From contig NZ_JAIEPN010000160.1 of the NCBI RefSeq assembly GCF_019748365.1, positions 1 through 50,544 on the forward strand: DNA of 50,544 nucleotides, written 5' to 3'. Position 1 is the stretch's first letter. The number at the start of each line of letters is the position of its first letter. Below the pieces are notes generated by a model. It ran no database searches. It was not told the origin of the DNA and was given only the letters and a program-made list of their open reading frames with translations. Both the position numbers and the translations under genes were made by a program. The DNA is from Novosphingobium sp. Its GTDB lineage: Bacteria > Pseudomonadota > Alphaproteobacteria > Sphingomonadales > Sphingomonadaceae. This document shows positions 1 through 6,700 of this stretch, piece after piece.

Positions 1-57
1 TACAGGGAGATAGGCGGGCATTGGCGGCTCCTTGCGCTTTTTGGCGGAGCTAGCCAT
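1..57 (-). CDS. Start of an unidentified gene at the island edge (partial)
   Basis: An open frame starts with ATG at 57-55 and runs leftward out of the window; the 19 visible codons read MASSAKKRKEPPMPAYLPV. A purine-rich GGAGG lies 4 bases upstream of the ATG and falls inside the tRNA-Arg fragment that follows. Genes that begin right beside a tRNA attachment scar and read into the island are usually integrases or excision regulators, so this may be the N-terminus of an integrase. Too little is visible to identify a family, and the frame could be spurious. Confidence 0.4.
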   Translation of the reverse strand, partial: MASSAKKRKEPPMPAYLPV

Positions 58-60
58 ATT

Positions 61-107
61 CCCTCCGAAGGCAGAGGCCACAGGTTCGAATCCTGTCGGG
101 TGCGCCA
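61..107 (+). repeat. 3' fragment of tRNA-Arg(CCG): attachment-site scar
   Basis: The sequence matches the 3' part of a tRNA: anticodon loop CTCCGAA (63-69, anticodon CCG), stem GGCAG (70-74), T-arm ACAGG-TTCGAAT-CCTGT (80-96), acceptor strand CGGGTGC (97-103), discriminator G and encoded CCA (105-107). The 5' half (acceptor GCACCCG, D-arm and the first three bases of the anticodon stem) is missing: the sequence to the left is unrelated. This is the usual product of tyrosine-integrase insertion into the 3' end of a tRNA gene, so the island lies to the left and resident chromosome to the right. Confidence 0.85.
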
Positions 108-342
108 TTTTTCAATGACTTAGTTGGCATCCATCTGGTCTGTACGGAATGAGTACGGAAAGCCGGGGGTGGATTTTCCTCTAGAGGCGCCGCTTCGAGG
201 TCCAATGCCAGGTAGTCATGGCCCCTGCGCTACGAACATGCCTAGCAGATCTGTGCCGAGAACAACGGCCCGTTCGGTGGCGGTGCGGTGGGTGTGCCTT
301 CGGGAGAGGCGGTGATCAGCCGCCATGCAGTTTCGGCAGCGC
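108..342. other. Intergenic stretch after the tRNA fragment
   Basis: No convincing gene is seen. Short open frames on both strands lack a ribosome binding site and show no recognisable protein. The stretch separates the island scar from the 3' end of the sulfite dehydrogenase operon. Confidence 0.5.
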
Positions 343-648
343 TCAGCCGAACTTTGCGGCGAGCGCTGCCGAAACGGCCTCGGCCTCTGCAGGCTCGATC
401 GGGGCCTTGTAGACCGTGATCATTTTGGTCACGGCATCGCGCCAAAACTGCGCGCCTTTACCGCGCGGCTGGGTCACGATGTATTCCAGCGAGTGGCAGG
501 CGGTGCAATTGCGCACGATCACGTCGCCATCGCCTCCGGCAAACCCTGCGGGAATCGCTTCGGGCAGCGGGACATAACGCACCGGGCGCGCCGCCAGCGC
601 TGCCGAGGACAGGGCGAGAGCGCCGAGGCCAAGGAGCAGCGCGCGCAT
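343..648 (-). CDS. Cytochrome c subunit of a sulfite dehydrogenase (SorB-like)
   Basis: This 101-residue protein is a small periplasmic c-type cytochrome, expected to take electrons from the molybdenum subunit encoded just upstream. A signal peptide (residues 1-20, ending ALAA) precedes a single haem site CTACH (Cys48, Cys51, His52); Met76 is a plausible second iron ligand. The ATG at 648 overlaps the stop of the upstream gene (TGATG), so the two are translationally coupled. In the family, SorA oxidises sulfite to sulfate and SorB passes the electrons to soluble cytochrome c. The pairing is convincing; the substrate is inferred from the partner, and related Mo enzymes with other substrates exist. 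Confidence 0.8.
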   Translation of the reverse strand: MRALLLGLGALALSSAALAARPVRYVPLPEAIPAGFAGGDGDVIVRNCTACHSLEYIVTQPRGKGAQFWRDAVTKMITVYKAPIEPAEAEAVSAALAAKFG

Positions 649-1847
649 CAGCTTGCCTCCAGCGTGACGGTTTCTACCACGTTGCGCATATAGCCCGCAG
701 GCTGCCAGCGCGGCTCCAGCGGCTGCGTCTCGCCGTCTGCCGTGAAGGCGCGCACCTTGATGGCGTGGCGCCCCGCCGCCAGCCGCAGCCCCAGCCGCCA
801 TTCGCGGAAGGAGAACCGGCCCAGATCCTCGCCCAGCCGCGCCTCGCTCCAGTTCGCCCCGCCATCGGCGGAAACCAGCACCCGCGCCGCGCCCGCGCCG
901 CCGCTGAAGGCAATGCCGCGCAGTTCGGTCACGCGCCCCGCCGCCACTTGCGCACCTTCGCCATGGCTGGTCACGAACGAGCGCACATTGAAGCGGTTGA
1001 TCGGCCGCGTCTTGTCCGGCTTCGTTCCCGGCGCCACGCAGGCGCACGCGTTGTTCGGCACGCGGTAGGCGGTCTTCATCCAGTAGCCGCCGAACTCCGC
1101 ATCGACGACATTGATCTCGCTAAGGTGCTTTACCCAGTAGGTGCCATAGTGGCCCGGCACGACGAGCCGCAGTGGATAGCCATTGAGGAACGGAAGGTCC
1201 GCCCCGTTCATCGCCCAGGCCACCAGAACCTCGCCATCTCGCGCATGGTCGATATCGAGCGCCTTGACGAAATCGGGCACACCGTCGGCGGGCGGCACGT
1301 CGAGCCCGTTGAACGCCACCTGCCGCGCGCCAGCCCGCACCCCGGCGCGGTCCAGCAAGGCGCGCAGCGGCACCCCGCGCCAGCGCGCGTTGCCCATCGC
1401 GCCGTTGCCGAGCTGCCCGCCGCCCACGCGCGGTTCGAAGAAGCCCCGGCTGTTGCCCGAACACTGGTTCACCGCGATCACTTCGGTCACCGGAAAATCC
1501 CTCTTCAGGCTGGCGAGCGAGAGACTGAGCGGTGTCTCGACATGCCCGTCTATGGCCAGGCGAAAGCGCTCCGGATCAATCGCATCGGGCAGCCCGGAGA
1601 GGTGATAGCGCACGAAGAACGCATCATTGGGCGTCAGCAGCCCCTCGTTGAACACCGCGAATGGCGTTTCCAGCTGTGGCGGGCGCGAGGTGAGCAGGAT
1701 CAGCGGGCGCTTCTGCGACGCGCGCACCAGTGTCCGCTCGCCGCCCGCGAAGGGCAGCGCCACGGTTTCCGCTGCAGCGAGGGCCTGCCCGCCCAGCAAC
1801 GAGAAGCCCGTGCCTGCCAGAAAATGCCGTCGATCAAGCCTTGTCAT
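648..1847 (-). CDS. Mo-cofactor sulfite dehydrogenase catalytic subunit (SorA-like)
   Basis: This 399-residue protein belongs to the sulfite oxidase family and probably oxidises sulfite to sulfate in the periplasm. It starts with a twin-arginine signal (LDRRHFLAGTG, residues 4-14), as expected for a cofactor-loaded export substrate. The oxidoreductase molybdopterin domain fills about residues 55-265, with the likely molybdenum-ligand cysteine in NQCSGNSRG (Cys129). The C-terminal part (about 275-395) fits the Mo-co dimerisation domain. It is followed by the cytochrome subunit with a one-base TGATG overlap. YedY/MsrP-type enzymes share the fold but are shorter and pair with a membrane haem protein, so SorA is the better match. 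Confidence 0.85.
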   Translation of the reverse strand: MTRLDRRHFLAGTGFSLLGGQALAAAETVALPFAGGERTLVRASQKRPLILLTSRPPQLETPFAVFNEGLLTPNDAFFVRYHLSGLPDAIDPERFRLAIDGHVETPLSLSLASLKRDFPVTEVIAVNQCSGNSRGFFEPRVGGGQLGNGAMGNARWRGVPLRALLDRAGVRAGARQVAFNGLDVPPADGVPDFVKALDIDHARDGEVLVAWAMNGADLPFLNGYPLRLVVPGHYGTYWVKHLSEINVVDAEFGGYWMKTAYRVPNNACACVAPGTKPDKTRPINRFNVRSFVTSHGEGAQVAAGRVTELRGIAFSGGAGAARVLVSADGGANWSEARLGEDLGRFSFREWRLGLRLAAGRHAIKVRAFTADGETQPLEPRWQPAGYMRNVVETVTLEAS

Positions 1848-1865
1848 CGCGCGTTCCCGCAGTGG

Positions 1866-2015
1866 TCATTGGCCGACAGACAATGCGGGAATGCCGGCGA
1901 ATTGCCCAGCCGATTCGAGCTCGGCCGGGCCGCCTTCGCCAAACAGCAGATCGGCGCGATCGGCAAAACCGGCGATCACTGGCAGAGCGCGCCACCCGCT
2001 TGCTCCGGCCCTCAC
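1866..2015 (-). CDS. Possible small unidentified ORF (49 aa)
   Basis: A GTG-initiated frame fills most of the gap between the receptor and the sulfite dehydrogenase genes on the same strand. GAGGGG lies 8 bases before the GTG. The peptide reads like normal coding sequence in composition (for example LPVIAGFADRADLLFGEG), and the frame stays open upstream toward the end of the receptor gene. I do not recognise the product. It may be a real small protein, the remnant of a longer gene, or chance in GC-rich DNA. Confidence 0.3.
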   Translation of the reverse strand: MRAGASGWRALPVIAGFADRADLLFGEGGPAELESAGQFAGIPALSVGQ

Positions 2016-2071
2016 TGGAAGCCCCTCACGGATGGTGCAGAAGCATCCCGCGCCGGTCCCGCTCTGAACGG

Positions 2072-4039
2072 TCAGAGATCGAAGCGCAGCTCGGCGAGGA
2101 AGCGCCGCCCTACGCTGTACTGGAATGCGCCGTTGGCGGCGACTTGCCAGCCATAGTCATGCAGCACATTGGCCACCTGCACTCGCAGCAGCCCTCGCGC
2201 CGAGGCGAGGCTGAACCGGTAGCGCGCGCCGAGGTCGATCGTCTCGCGCGGCGGGGCGGCAAGCCCGTTGCTGACATTGCCGATCCGCGACGAGAAACTT
2301 TCGGCAGCAAGGTCGAACGAAAGCGGCCCCCTGCCACCGCCAAGCCGCCAGTCGACGTTGAGGATGCTGCGCCGCCGAATGCTGCCGATCGGCCGAAGTC
2401 CGATCGTGCCGCTGTCGACCAGTTCGCCGCTGATGCGCGAATCGAGCAGCACATTGCCCAGCACCAGCGTCAGGCCGGGCCGCAAGGCCCCCGTCAGCGA
2501 TGCCTCCACGCCCCGGTTCGACGAAGTGCCAAGCTCGCGATAGAAGTCCTGCGCGTCGAGGTTGTAATAGGGCTTCCGGATCTCGAACACGCCGGCCACA
2601 AGGCTGAGCGTGGGGGTGACCGCGTAGCGCAGGCCGAGATCGACCTGCTGCGTGCGGATGGCCGGCGGCACCGCCCCGCGGTTCGCAGCATTGGCGGGGG
2701 CTACCGCGACTTCCTCGAACCCACGCACATGGCCGCCGTAAAGCGAAAGCGTCCGCGTCAGATTGACCGAGCCGGTCACGCTGCCCGTCACCGGCCGGTC
2801 GCGCACCGAAGTGACAAACCCTGCCGAAACGAACGTGAGCGTCTTGCGGTAGCGCGAGGCGGAAATCCCAAGATCGAGCAGGAAGCGCCCCGGCGCGGTG
2901 ATGGTATAGCCCAGGCCCAGAGTGCCTTGCGCGAACTCGTCGGTGTCGTCCGGGCCGAACGCGAAGGCCGGGCGCGGCCGTTCGTCTGCAAAGTTCAGGC
3001 TGCTCTCGCCCAGCGCGATCCGCTGCACCCCGCCGAAGCGGCGGTTGCCGCTGCGCCCGCGAAAGCTTAGGATCAGGCGATGCGCCAGCTTGTCGGTGCC
3101 GAACGTGCGCGTCAGCCGCGCTTCGCCCGAAAGCGTGCGGTCGAGATTGTTGGTGTCCGCCACCATGATCCGGTTCGGCGTCGTGCCGTCGGGGCGCAGG
3201 GCCAAAAACAGATCGGTGAAGCCTGCTTCCACCCGCCGTTCGGCCCGGAACAGCCCGGCTTCCAGCGTCCACTTGCCGAAGGGCAGGCGGGCCACGCCGC
3301 CCATCACGTCCTGCGTGCTGTCGCGCTTGCTCCAGCTCTGCCCGATCATCGCGCGGCGCCGGATCTGCGGCGGCAGGTAGTTGCCGCCGGGGAAGATCGA
3401 GGGCGCGGCCTCGTCGTCGTACGTGCGCGTCCGCCCGAGAAATGCGGTCAGGCTGGCACCGGCATAGGGCGTCCACGAAAGCCCGCCCGAGGCGATGTAG
3501 GATTTGAAGTTGCCCCCCTCGTGCCGGTTCTGCCGCCGCAGCGTGCCGCCGAGGTAGACCTTGAGGTCCCCGGTCACCCGTTGCAGCAGATCAAGATTGA
3601 GCACGCGCGAGCCGAACTGCGCGCGCTCGAAACCGATCGTGAACTGCTCGTCCTTTGCGCTGGCGGAAGGCTCGTAGTCGACAATCCCGGTCGGGGCGGG
3701 AAAGGGATAGCCTTGTGCCGAGAAGCCGACCCGCACCTTGCTGCCGCGGATCAGCCGGTTGGGCGGCCGGTCCACCGGCGCAAAGAACAGGCCGTCGATC
3801 CGCGTGTTTCCGGCATCGACCGGGTTGAACCCGCGAATATCATCGACAGTGTAAAGCCCGACGCGCTCGTTGCCGATGGCCTGGCCGAAGGCGTCGCCCG
3901 CGCTCGTCGCCGCGTTGTCGTCCACACGTTGGGCGAGGGCACTTTCGCAATTCCCGAGGCTGAGAAGCCCCAAGGCCAGCCATGCGCGCCCGGTGCGAAA
4001 CCTGAACCTGGACGCAAGCGGGCTTGGGGGCAGGCGCAT
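2072..4039 (-). CDS. TonB-dependent outer membrane receptor with a short plug
   Basis: A 655-residue outer membrane protein. I chose the ATG at 4039 because it is followed by a basic stretch, a hydrophobic core and a cleavage site ALAQ (about residues 34-37), and has GGAAAG upstream; an in-frame start at 4147 would add 36 residues without signal-peptide character. After the signal comes a short plug-like region containing ERVGLYTVDDIRGFNPVDAG and IDGLFF, then a long run of alternating beta strands ending in an aromatic-type terminus, RFDL. The plug looks shorter than the usual 120-150 residues. Such receptors import iron complexes or other scarce ligands using TonB energy; the ligand is not readable here. 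Confidence 0.8.
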   Translation of the reverse strand: MRLPPSPLASRFRFRTGRAWLALGLLSLGNCESALAQRVDDNAATSAGDAFGQAIGNERVGLYTVDDIRGFNPVDAGNTRIDGLFFAPVDRPPNRLIRGSKVRVGFSAQGYPFPAPTGIVDYEPSASAKDEQFTIGFERAQFGSRVLNLDLLQRVTGDLKVYLGGTLRRQNRHEGGNFKSYIASGGLSWTPYAGASLTAFLGRTRTYDDEAAPSIFPGGNYLPPQIRRRAMIGQSWSKRDSTQDVMGGVARLPFGKWTLEAGLFRAERRVEAGFTDLFLALRPDGTTPNRIMVADTNNLDRTLSGEARLTRTFGTDKLAHRLILSFRGRSGNRRFGGVQRIALGESSLNFADERPRPAFAFGPDDTDEFAQGTLGLGYTITAPGRFLLDLGISASRYRKTLTFVSAGFVTSVRDRPVTGSVTGSVNLTRTLSLYGGHVRGFEEVAVAPANAANRGAVPPAIRTQQVDLGLRYAVTPTLSLVAGVFEIRKPYYNLDAQDFYRELGTSSNRGVEASLTGALRPGLTLVLGNVLLDSRISGELVDSGTIGLRPIGSIRRRSILNVDWRLGGGRGPLSFDLAAESFSSRIGNVSNGLAAPPRETIDLGARYRFSLASARGLLRVQVANVLHDYGWQVAANGAFQYSVGRRFLAELRFDL

Positions 4040-4181
4040 GATCTTTCCGGCGAGGACGGCAAACGCGGGATCGTGTTTGACGCGCAGCGTGCGCAGACCG
4101 CTCGCCCATCGCAGACCCCACCCCACTCCTAGGTAGATCGCAGGCATTCCTGAAGCAAGCGCTGGTCATAAGCTTATGCGA

Positions 4182-4220
4182 GCCGGGCGCATCGCCGGGC
4201 AAAAGCGGCTTGCGCCCGGC
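4182..4220 (-). terminator. GC-rich hairpin after the phosphohexomutase gene
   Basis: A perfect 10-base inverted repeat (GCCGGGCGCA at 4182-4191 and TGCGCCCGGC at 4211-4220) lies 2 bases past the stop codon of the minus-strand mutase gene. An alternative smaller stem can form inside it. There is no T-run after it, so it may be a weak terminator or an mRNA-stabilising hairpin. Confidence 0.4.
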
Positions 4221-4221
4221 G

Positions 4222-5712
4222 TCAGTCCTTGAGGCCGAGCGCGGTCTTGACGCTCGCCAGCGCCTGCCGATTGAGCGTAACCGCGCGCTCCTCGCTCCCC
4301 GCCTCGGTGTAGCAGCGCAGTTCGGGAGCATTGCCCGATCCGCGCAAGTGCACGATCTCGCCGCCGGCGAATGTTGCCCGGACCCCGTCCGTATCATCGA
4401 TCGAGACCGCATCGCCGGCAAAGGCGCCGAACAGCCGCGTCTGCAGCGCCAGCTGCTCATCCGCCGGACCGGCCTTGAGCATGCCGAACAGCTTCTGGCC
4501 AAGCTCCGGGGGAAACGCCTTGAGCCGGTCGCTGAAGGTGATGCGCTGCGGCAGACTGGCAAGCTGCTCCGATACGCTGCTGCCGGGCCCCGTCAGCACG
4601 AGCAGGATCGGCAGCACGGCATCGCGCGTCGGCAGCGCCGTGGTCGTCCTACCGCCCGCGCCGGTGATGTCCGAACCGAGCAGGAAGCCCCCGTTCGCTT
4701 CATAGCCGCAAACGACATCGGACGGCGCGCCTTGCTCCTCCGTCATGGCGGCGATCACATAGGGCGAACCGATGCGCGTGCGCCGGCACCGCGGGAACAG
4801 GCCGGAAAGCTCGAGCGCGGTGTTGCTGCTGACCGGGGTGACAACCGCCGTGGCGCCGACACGGGCTGCCGAAAGGATGCCCAGCACGTCACCGCGCATC
4901 CAGGTGCCGGTTTCGTCGGCAAGCAGCGGGCGATCCGAATCGCCATCGGTCGAGACGATCGCGTCGAACGTACCGCCGCTCGCCCAATCCCGCGCGAGGA
5001 CGACATCCTCATCGCGGATCGCCTCGGTATCGACCGGAATGAACGTTTCGGAGCGCCCGAGCAGCGCGATCTCCGCGCCGAGCTCGCGCACGATGCGGGC
5101 AAGAATTTCGCGGCCTACTGCCGAATGCTGGTAGATCCCGATGCGCTTGCCGCTGAGCGCGTCCGGCCCGAAATGATCAAGATAGCGCTGGACGTAGGCG
5201 GTCTCCACGTCGGTAACCGGCGGCAGCGTTTCCGCTTCGGCCAGCATGCCCTCCGCCGTGAACGTGCCCTCCGGCAGCGTGACGGGCTGGGCCGACATCC
5301 CCGCTTCGTCCGACTTCAGCACCTCGCCCGCCGGACGGTAGAACTTGATGCCGTTGCGGTCTGCGGGGATGTGGCTCCCGGTCACCATCAGACTGGGCAT
5401 CCCTTCGGCGAAGCTGAAGAGCGCCAGCGCCGGTGTCGGCACATAGCCGCAAAACACGGGTACGCCGCCCGAATCGCGCACCGCCCGCGCACAGGCCGCC
5501 AGAATCCGCGGCGTGCTGGGGCGCAAGTCTCCGGCAAGGGCCACACGCCCGCCGGGGTGGAACTCACCGATCCCGGACAGATACGACAGGAAGCCGCGTG
5601 CATAGCCATAGCAGACCCGGTCGGTCATCGCGGCGACCGTGCCCCGCGCGCCGCTCGTGCCGAAAGCAACGCCGCTCTCGGCCATGAGGTCCTTCACCGT
5701 GGTCTGCGCCAT
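4222..5712 (-). CDS. Phosphomannomutase/phosphoglucomutase family protein
   Basis: This 496-residue protein is an alpha-D-phosphohexomutase, converting hexose 6-phosphate to hexose 1-phosphate for sugar-nucleotide and polysaccharide synthesis. The four family landmarks are present in divergent form: phosphoserine loop TGSHIP (Ser113; usually TASHNP), metal loop DGDSDR (Asp256, 258, 260; usually DGDGDR), sugar loop GYEANGG (usually GExSGH) and phosphate loop RGSGNAPELR. The N-terminus FGTSGARG is typical. I chose the ATG at 5712 (MAQTTVKDL); an ATG at 5730 is an alternative, and the frame stays open to 5844 but with no family-like residues. No sugar-nucleotide genes adjoin it. Family assignment is firm; the exact sugar is not. 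Confidence 0.85.
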   Translation of the reverse strand: MAQTTVKDLMAESGVAFGTSGARGTVAAMTDRVCYGYARGFLSYLSGIGEFHPGGRVALAGDLRPSTPRILAACARAVRDSGGVPVFCGYVPTPALALFSFAEGMPSLMVTGSHIPADRNGIKFYRPAGEVLKSDEAGMSAQPVTLPEGTFTAEGMLAEAETLPPVTDVETAYVQRYLDHFGPDALSGKRIGIYQHSAVGREILARIVRELGAEIALLGRSETFIPVDTEAIRDEDVVLARDWASGGTFDAIVSTDGDSDRPLLADETGTWMRGDVLGILSAARVGATAVVTPVSSNTALELSGLFPRCRRTRIGSPYVIAAMTEEQGAPSDVVCGYEANGGFLLGSDITGAGGRTTTALPTRDAVLPILLVLTGPGSSVSEQLASLPQRITFSDRLKAFPPELGQKLFGMLKAGPADEQLALQTRLFGAFAGDAVSIDDTDGVRATFAGGEIVHLRGSGNAPELRCYTEAGSEERAVTLNRQALASVKTALGLKD

Positions 5713-5879
5713 GCGATTGTTCCGATCCATCCCGTTGCAGCAACTCGGCGCAGGTGCCTGGCACACGAAGGCCGTCCCTGCGCAAAGCTCTTTGCCCGAT
5801 ATGCGGCCCGGTTCAAGGCCGGTTTGGATGATTCGTCGCAGCACGGCCGCGCCCCGCCCCGGGAGGGGGAAGAGAGGCG

Positions 5880-6166
5880 CTAGAGCACTTTCCGACCAAT
5901 CTGGCTCATCGTGATTGCGTCAGGAAGCTTCTCGGCAAGGAGCGCCGCGCAGTGCGGGCTGGTAGCCCGTGCCAGCGGCGCGACGCTGCCTGAGTCTCAT
6001 TGGCCGAGAGGCTTCCTGACGCAACCCCGAAGGGGCGGGCCGCTTTTGGCCCATCGCAGCGTTGATCGTCGGTCACTATGGGCAAACATAGCTCCCTCCT
6101 CTCGCCTCGCGCTGGGCCAAAATCGGCTCCGTCACGATGAGCCAGATTGGTCGGAAAGTGCTCTAG
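5880..6166. mobile_element. Nested palindromic MITE-like element, about 287 bp
   Basis: The ends are a perfect 35-base inverted repeat (5880-5914 and 6132-6166; each arm reads CTAGAGCACTTTCCGACCAA from its outer end). Immediately inside is a second inverted repeat of 22 bases with one mismatch (5915-5936 and 6003-6024). A third, imperfect pair involves GCCGCTTTTGGCCC near 6040 and GGGCCAAAATCGGC near 6115. There is no room for a transposase and I see no coding frame. The stop codon (TAG, 6163-6165) of the neighbouring acetyltransferase lies inside the right arm. The architecture fits a non-autonomous mobile repeat or a chromosomal palindromic repeat; transcribed, it would fold into strong hairpins. 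Confidence 0.75.
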
Positions 6167-6699
6167 AGCGCCTTGCCCATGCGGATGATCGGGACTTTCA
6201 CCCCCTCGCGCGAGGTTGCCTCGACCGCTTCGATCTCCTGATAGCCGCAGGCCTTGTAGAGCGGCAGCCCGGCCAGCGTCGCCATCAGTTCCACGCGGCC
6301 GAACCCGGCGCCGCGCGCCGCATCCTCGCACAGCGCCATGATCCGTTTGCCGATGCCGCGCCGCGCGTGGGCCGGATCGACGTACATCGCGCGTATCTTG
6401 GCCGCGTCCTTCGCAGGATCGAGCGGCAGCGGCTCGCGCGCCACGATGCTGTCGTCCCCGCCGAACAGCGTCGCCCGAAAGCTCCAGCCGCCGCAGCCGA
6501 CCAGCGCGCCCGCATCCAGGATCATGAAGTAGGTGCGGTCCTTCACCAGCTGGGTATCGAGCCCCATGATCTGGTGGCTCGCCTTGACCTGCTCGGGGGT
6601 GAGGAAATCCTGCTGCAGCTCCTCGATCGCGCGCGTCATCAGCGCGCGCAAGGCGGGCAGGTCGTCCTCAGTGGCCAGCGCGTGGGCGAACGCGCCCAC
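6163..6699 (-). CDS. GNAT family N-acetyltransferase
   Basis: This 178-residue protein is an acetyl-CoA-dependent acyltransferase of unknown substrate. The acetyl-CoA loop is visible as RAMYVDPAHARRGIGKRI (Q/RxxGxG/A type), preceded by the strand GALVGCGGWSFR and followed by VELMATLAGLPLYKACGYQ, the usual C-terminal signature. The GTG at 6699 was chosen because it sits one base after the stop of the upstream gamma-glutamyltransferase gene and begins VGAFAHALATEDDLPAL, a normal GNAT N-terminus; the longer open frame upstream is only the shadow of that gene. Coupling suggests co-transcription. Its stop codon is contributed by the palindromic element. Confidence 0.8.
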   Translation of the reverse strand: MGAFAHALATEDDLPALRALMTRAIEELQQDFLTPEQVKASHQIMGLDTQLVKDRTYFMILDAGALVGCGGWSFRATLFGGDDSIVAREPLPLDPAKDAAKIRAMYVDPAHARRGIGKRIMALCEDAARGAGFGRVELMATLAGLPLYKACGYQEIEAVEATSREGVKVPIIRMGKAL

Positions 6700-6700
6700 G

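Noticed and set aside
61..107. Intact tRNA-Arg gene
   Set aside because: The sequence before position 61 does not match a D-arm or a GCACCCG acceptor strand.
765..3070. Long plus-strand frames opposite the sulfite dehydrogenase and receptor genes
   Set aside because: Arg/Ala/Pro-rich translations without domains; they lie opposite genes with clear signal peptides and cofactor motifs.
5911..6331. Open frames running through the palindromic element
   Set aside because: They read across inverted-repeat sequence, lack ribosome binding sites and show no family features.
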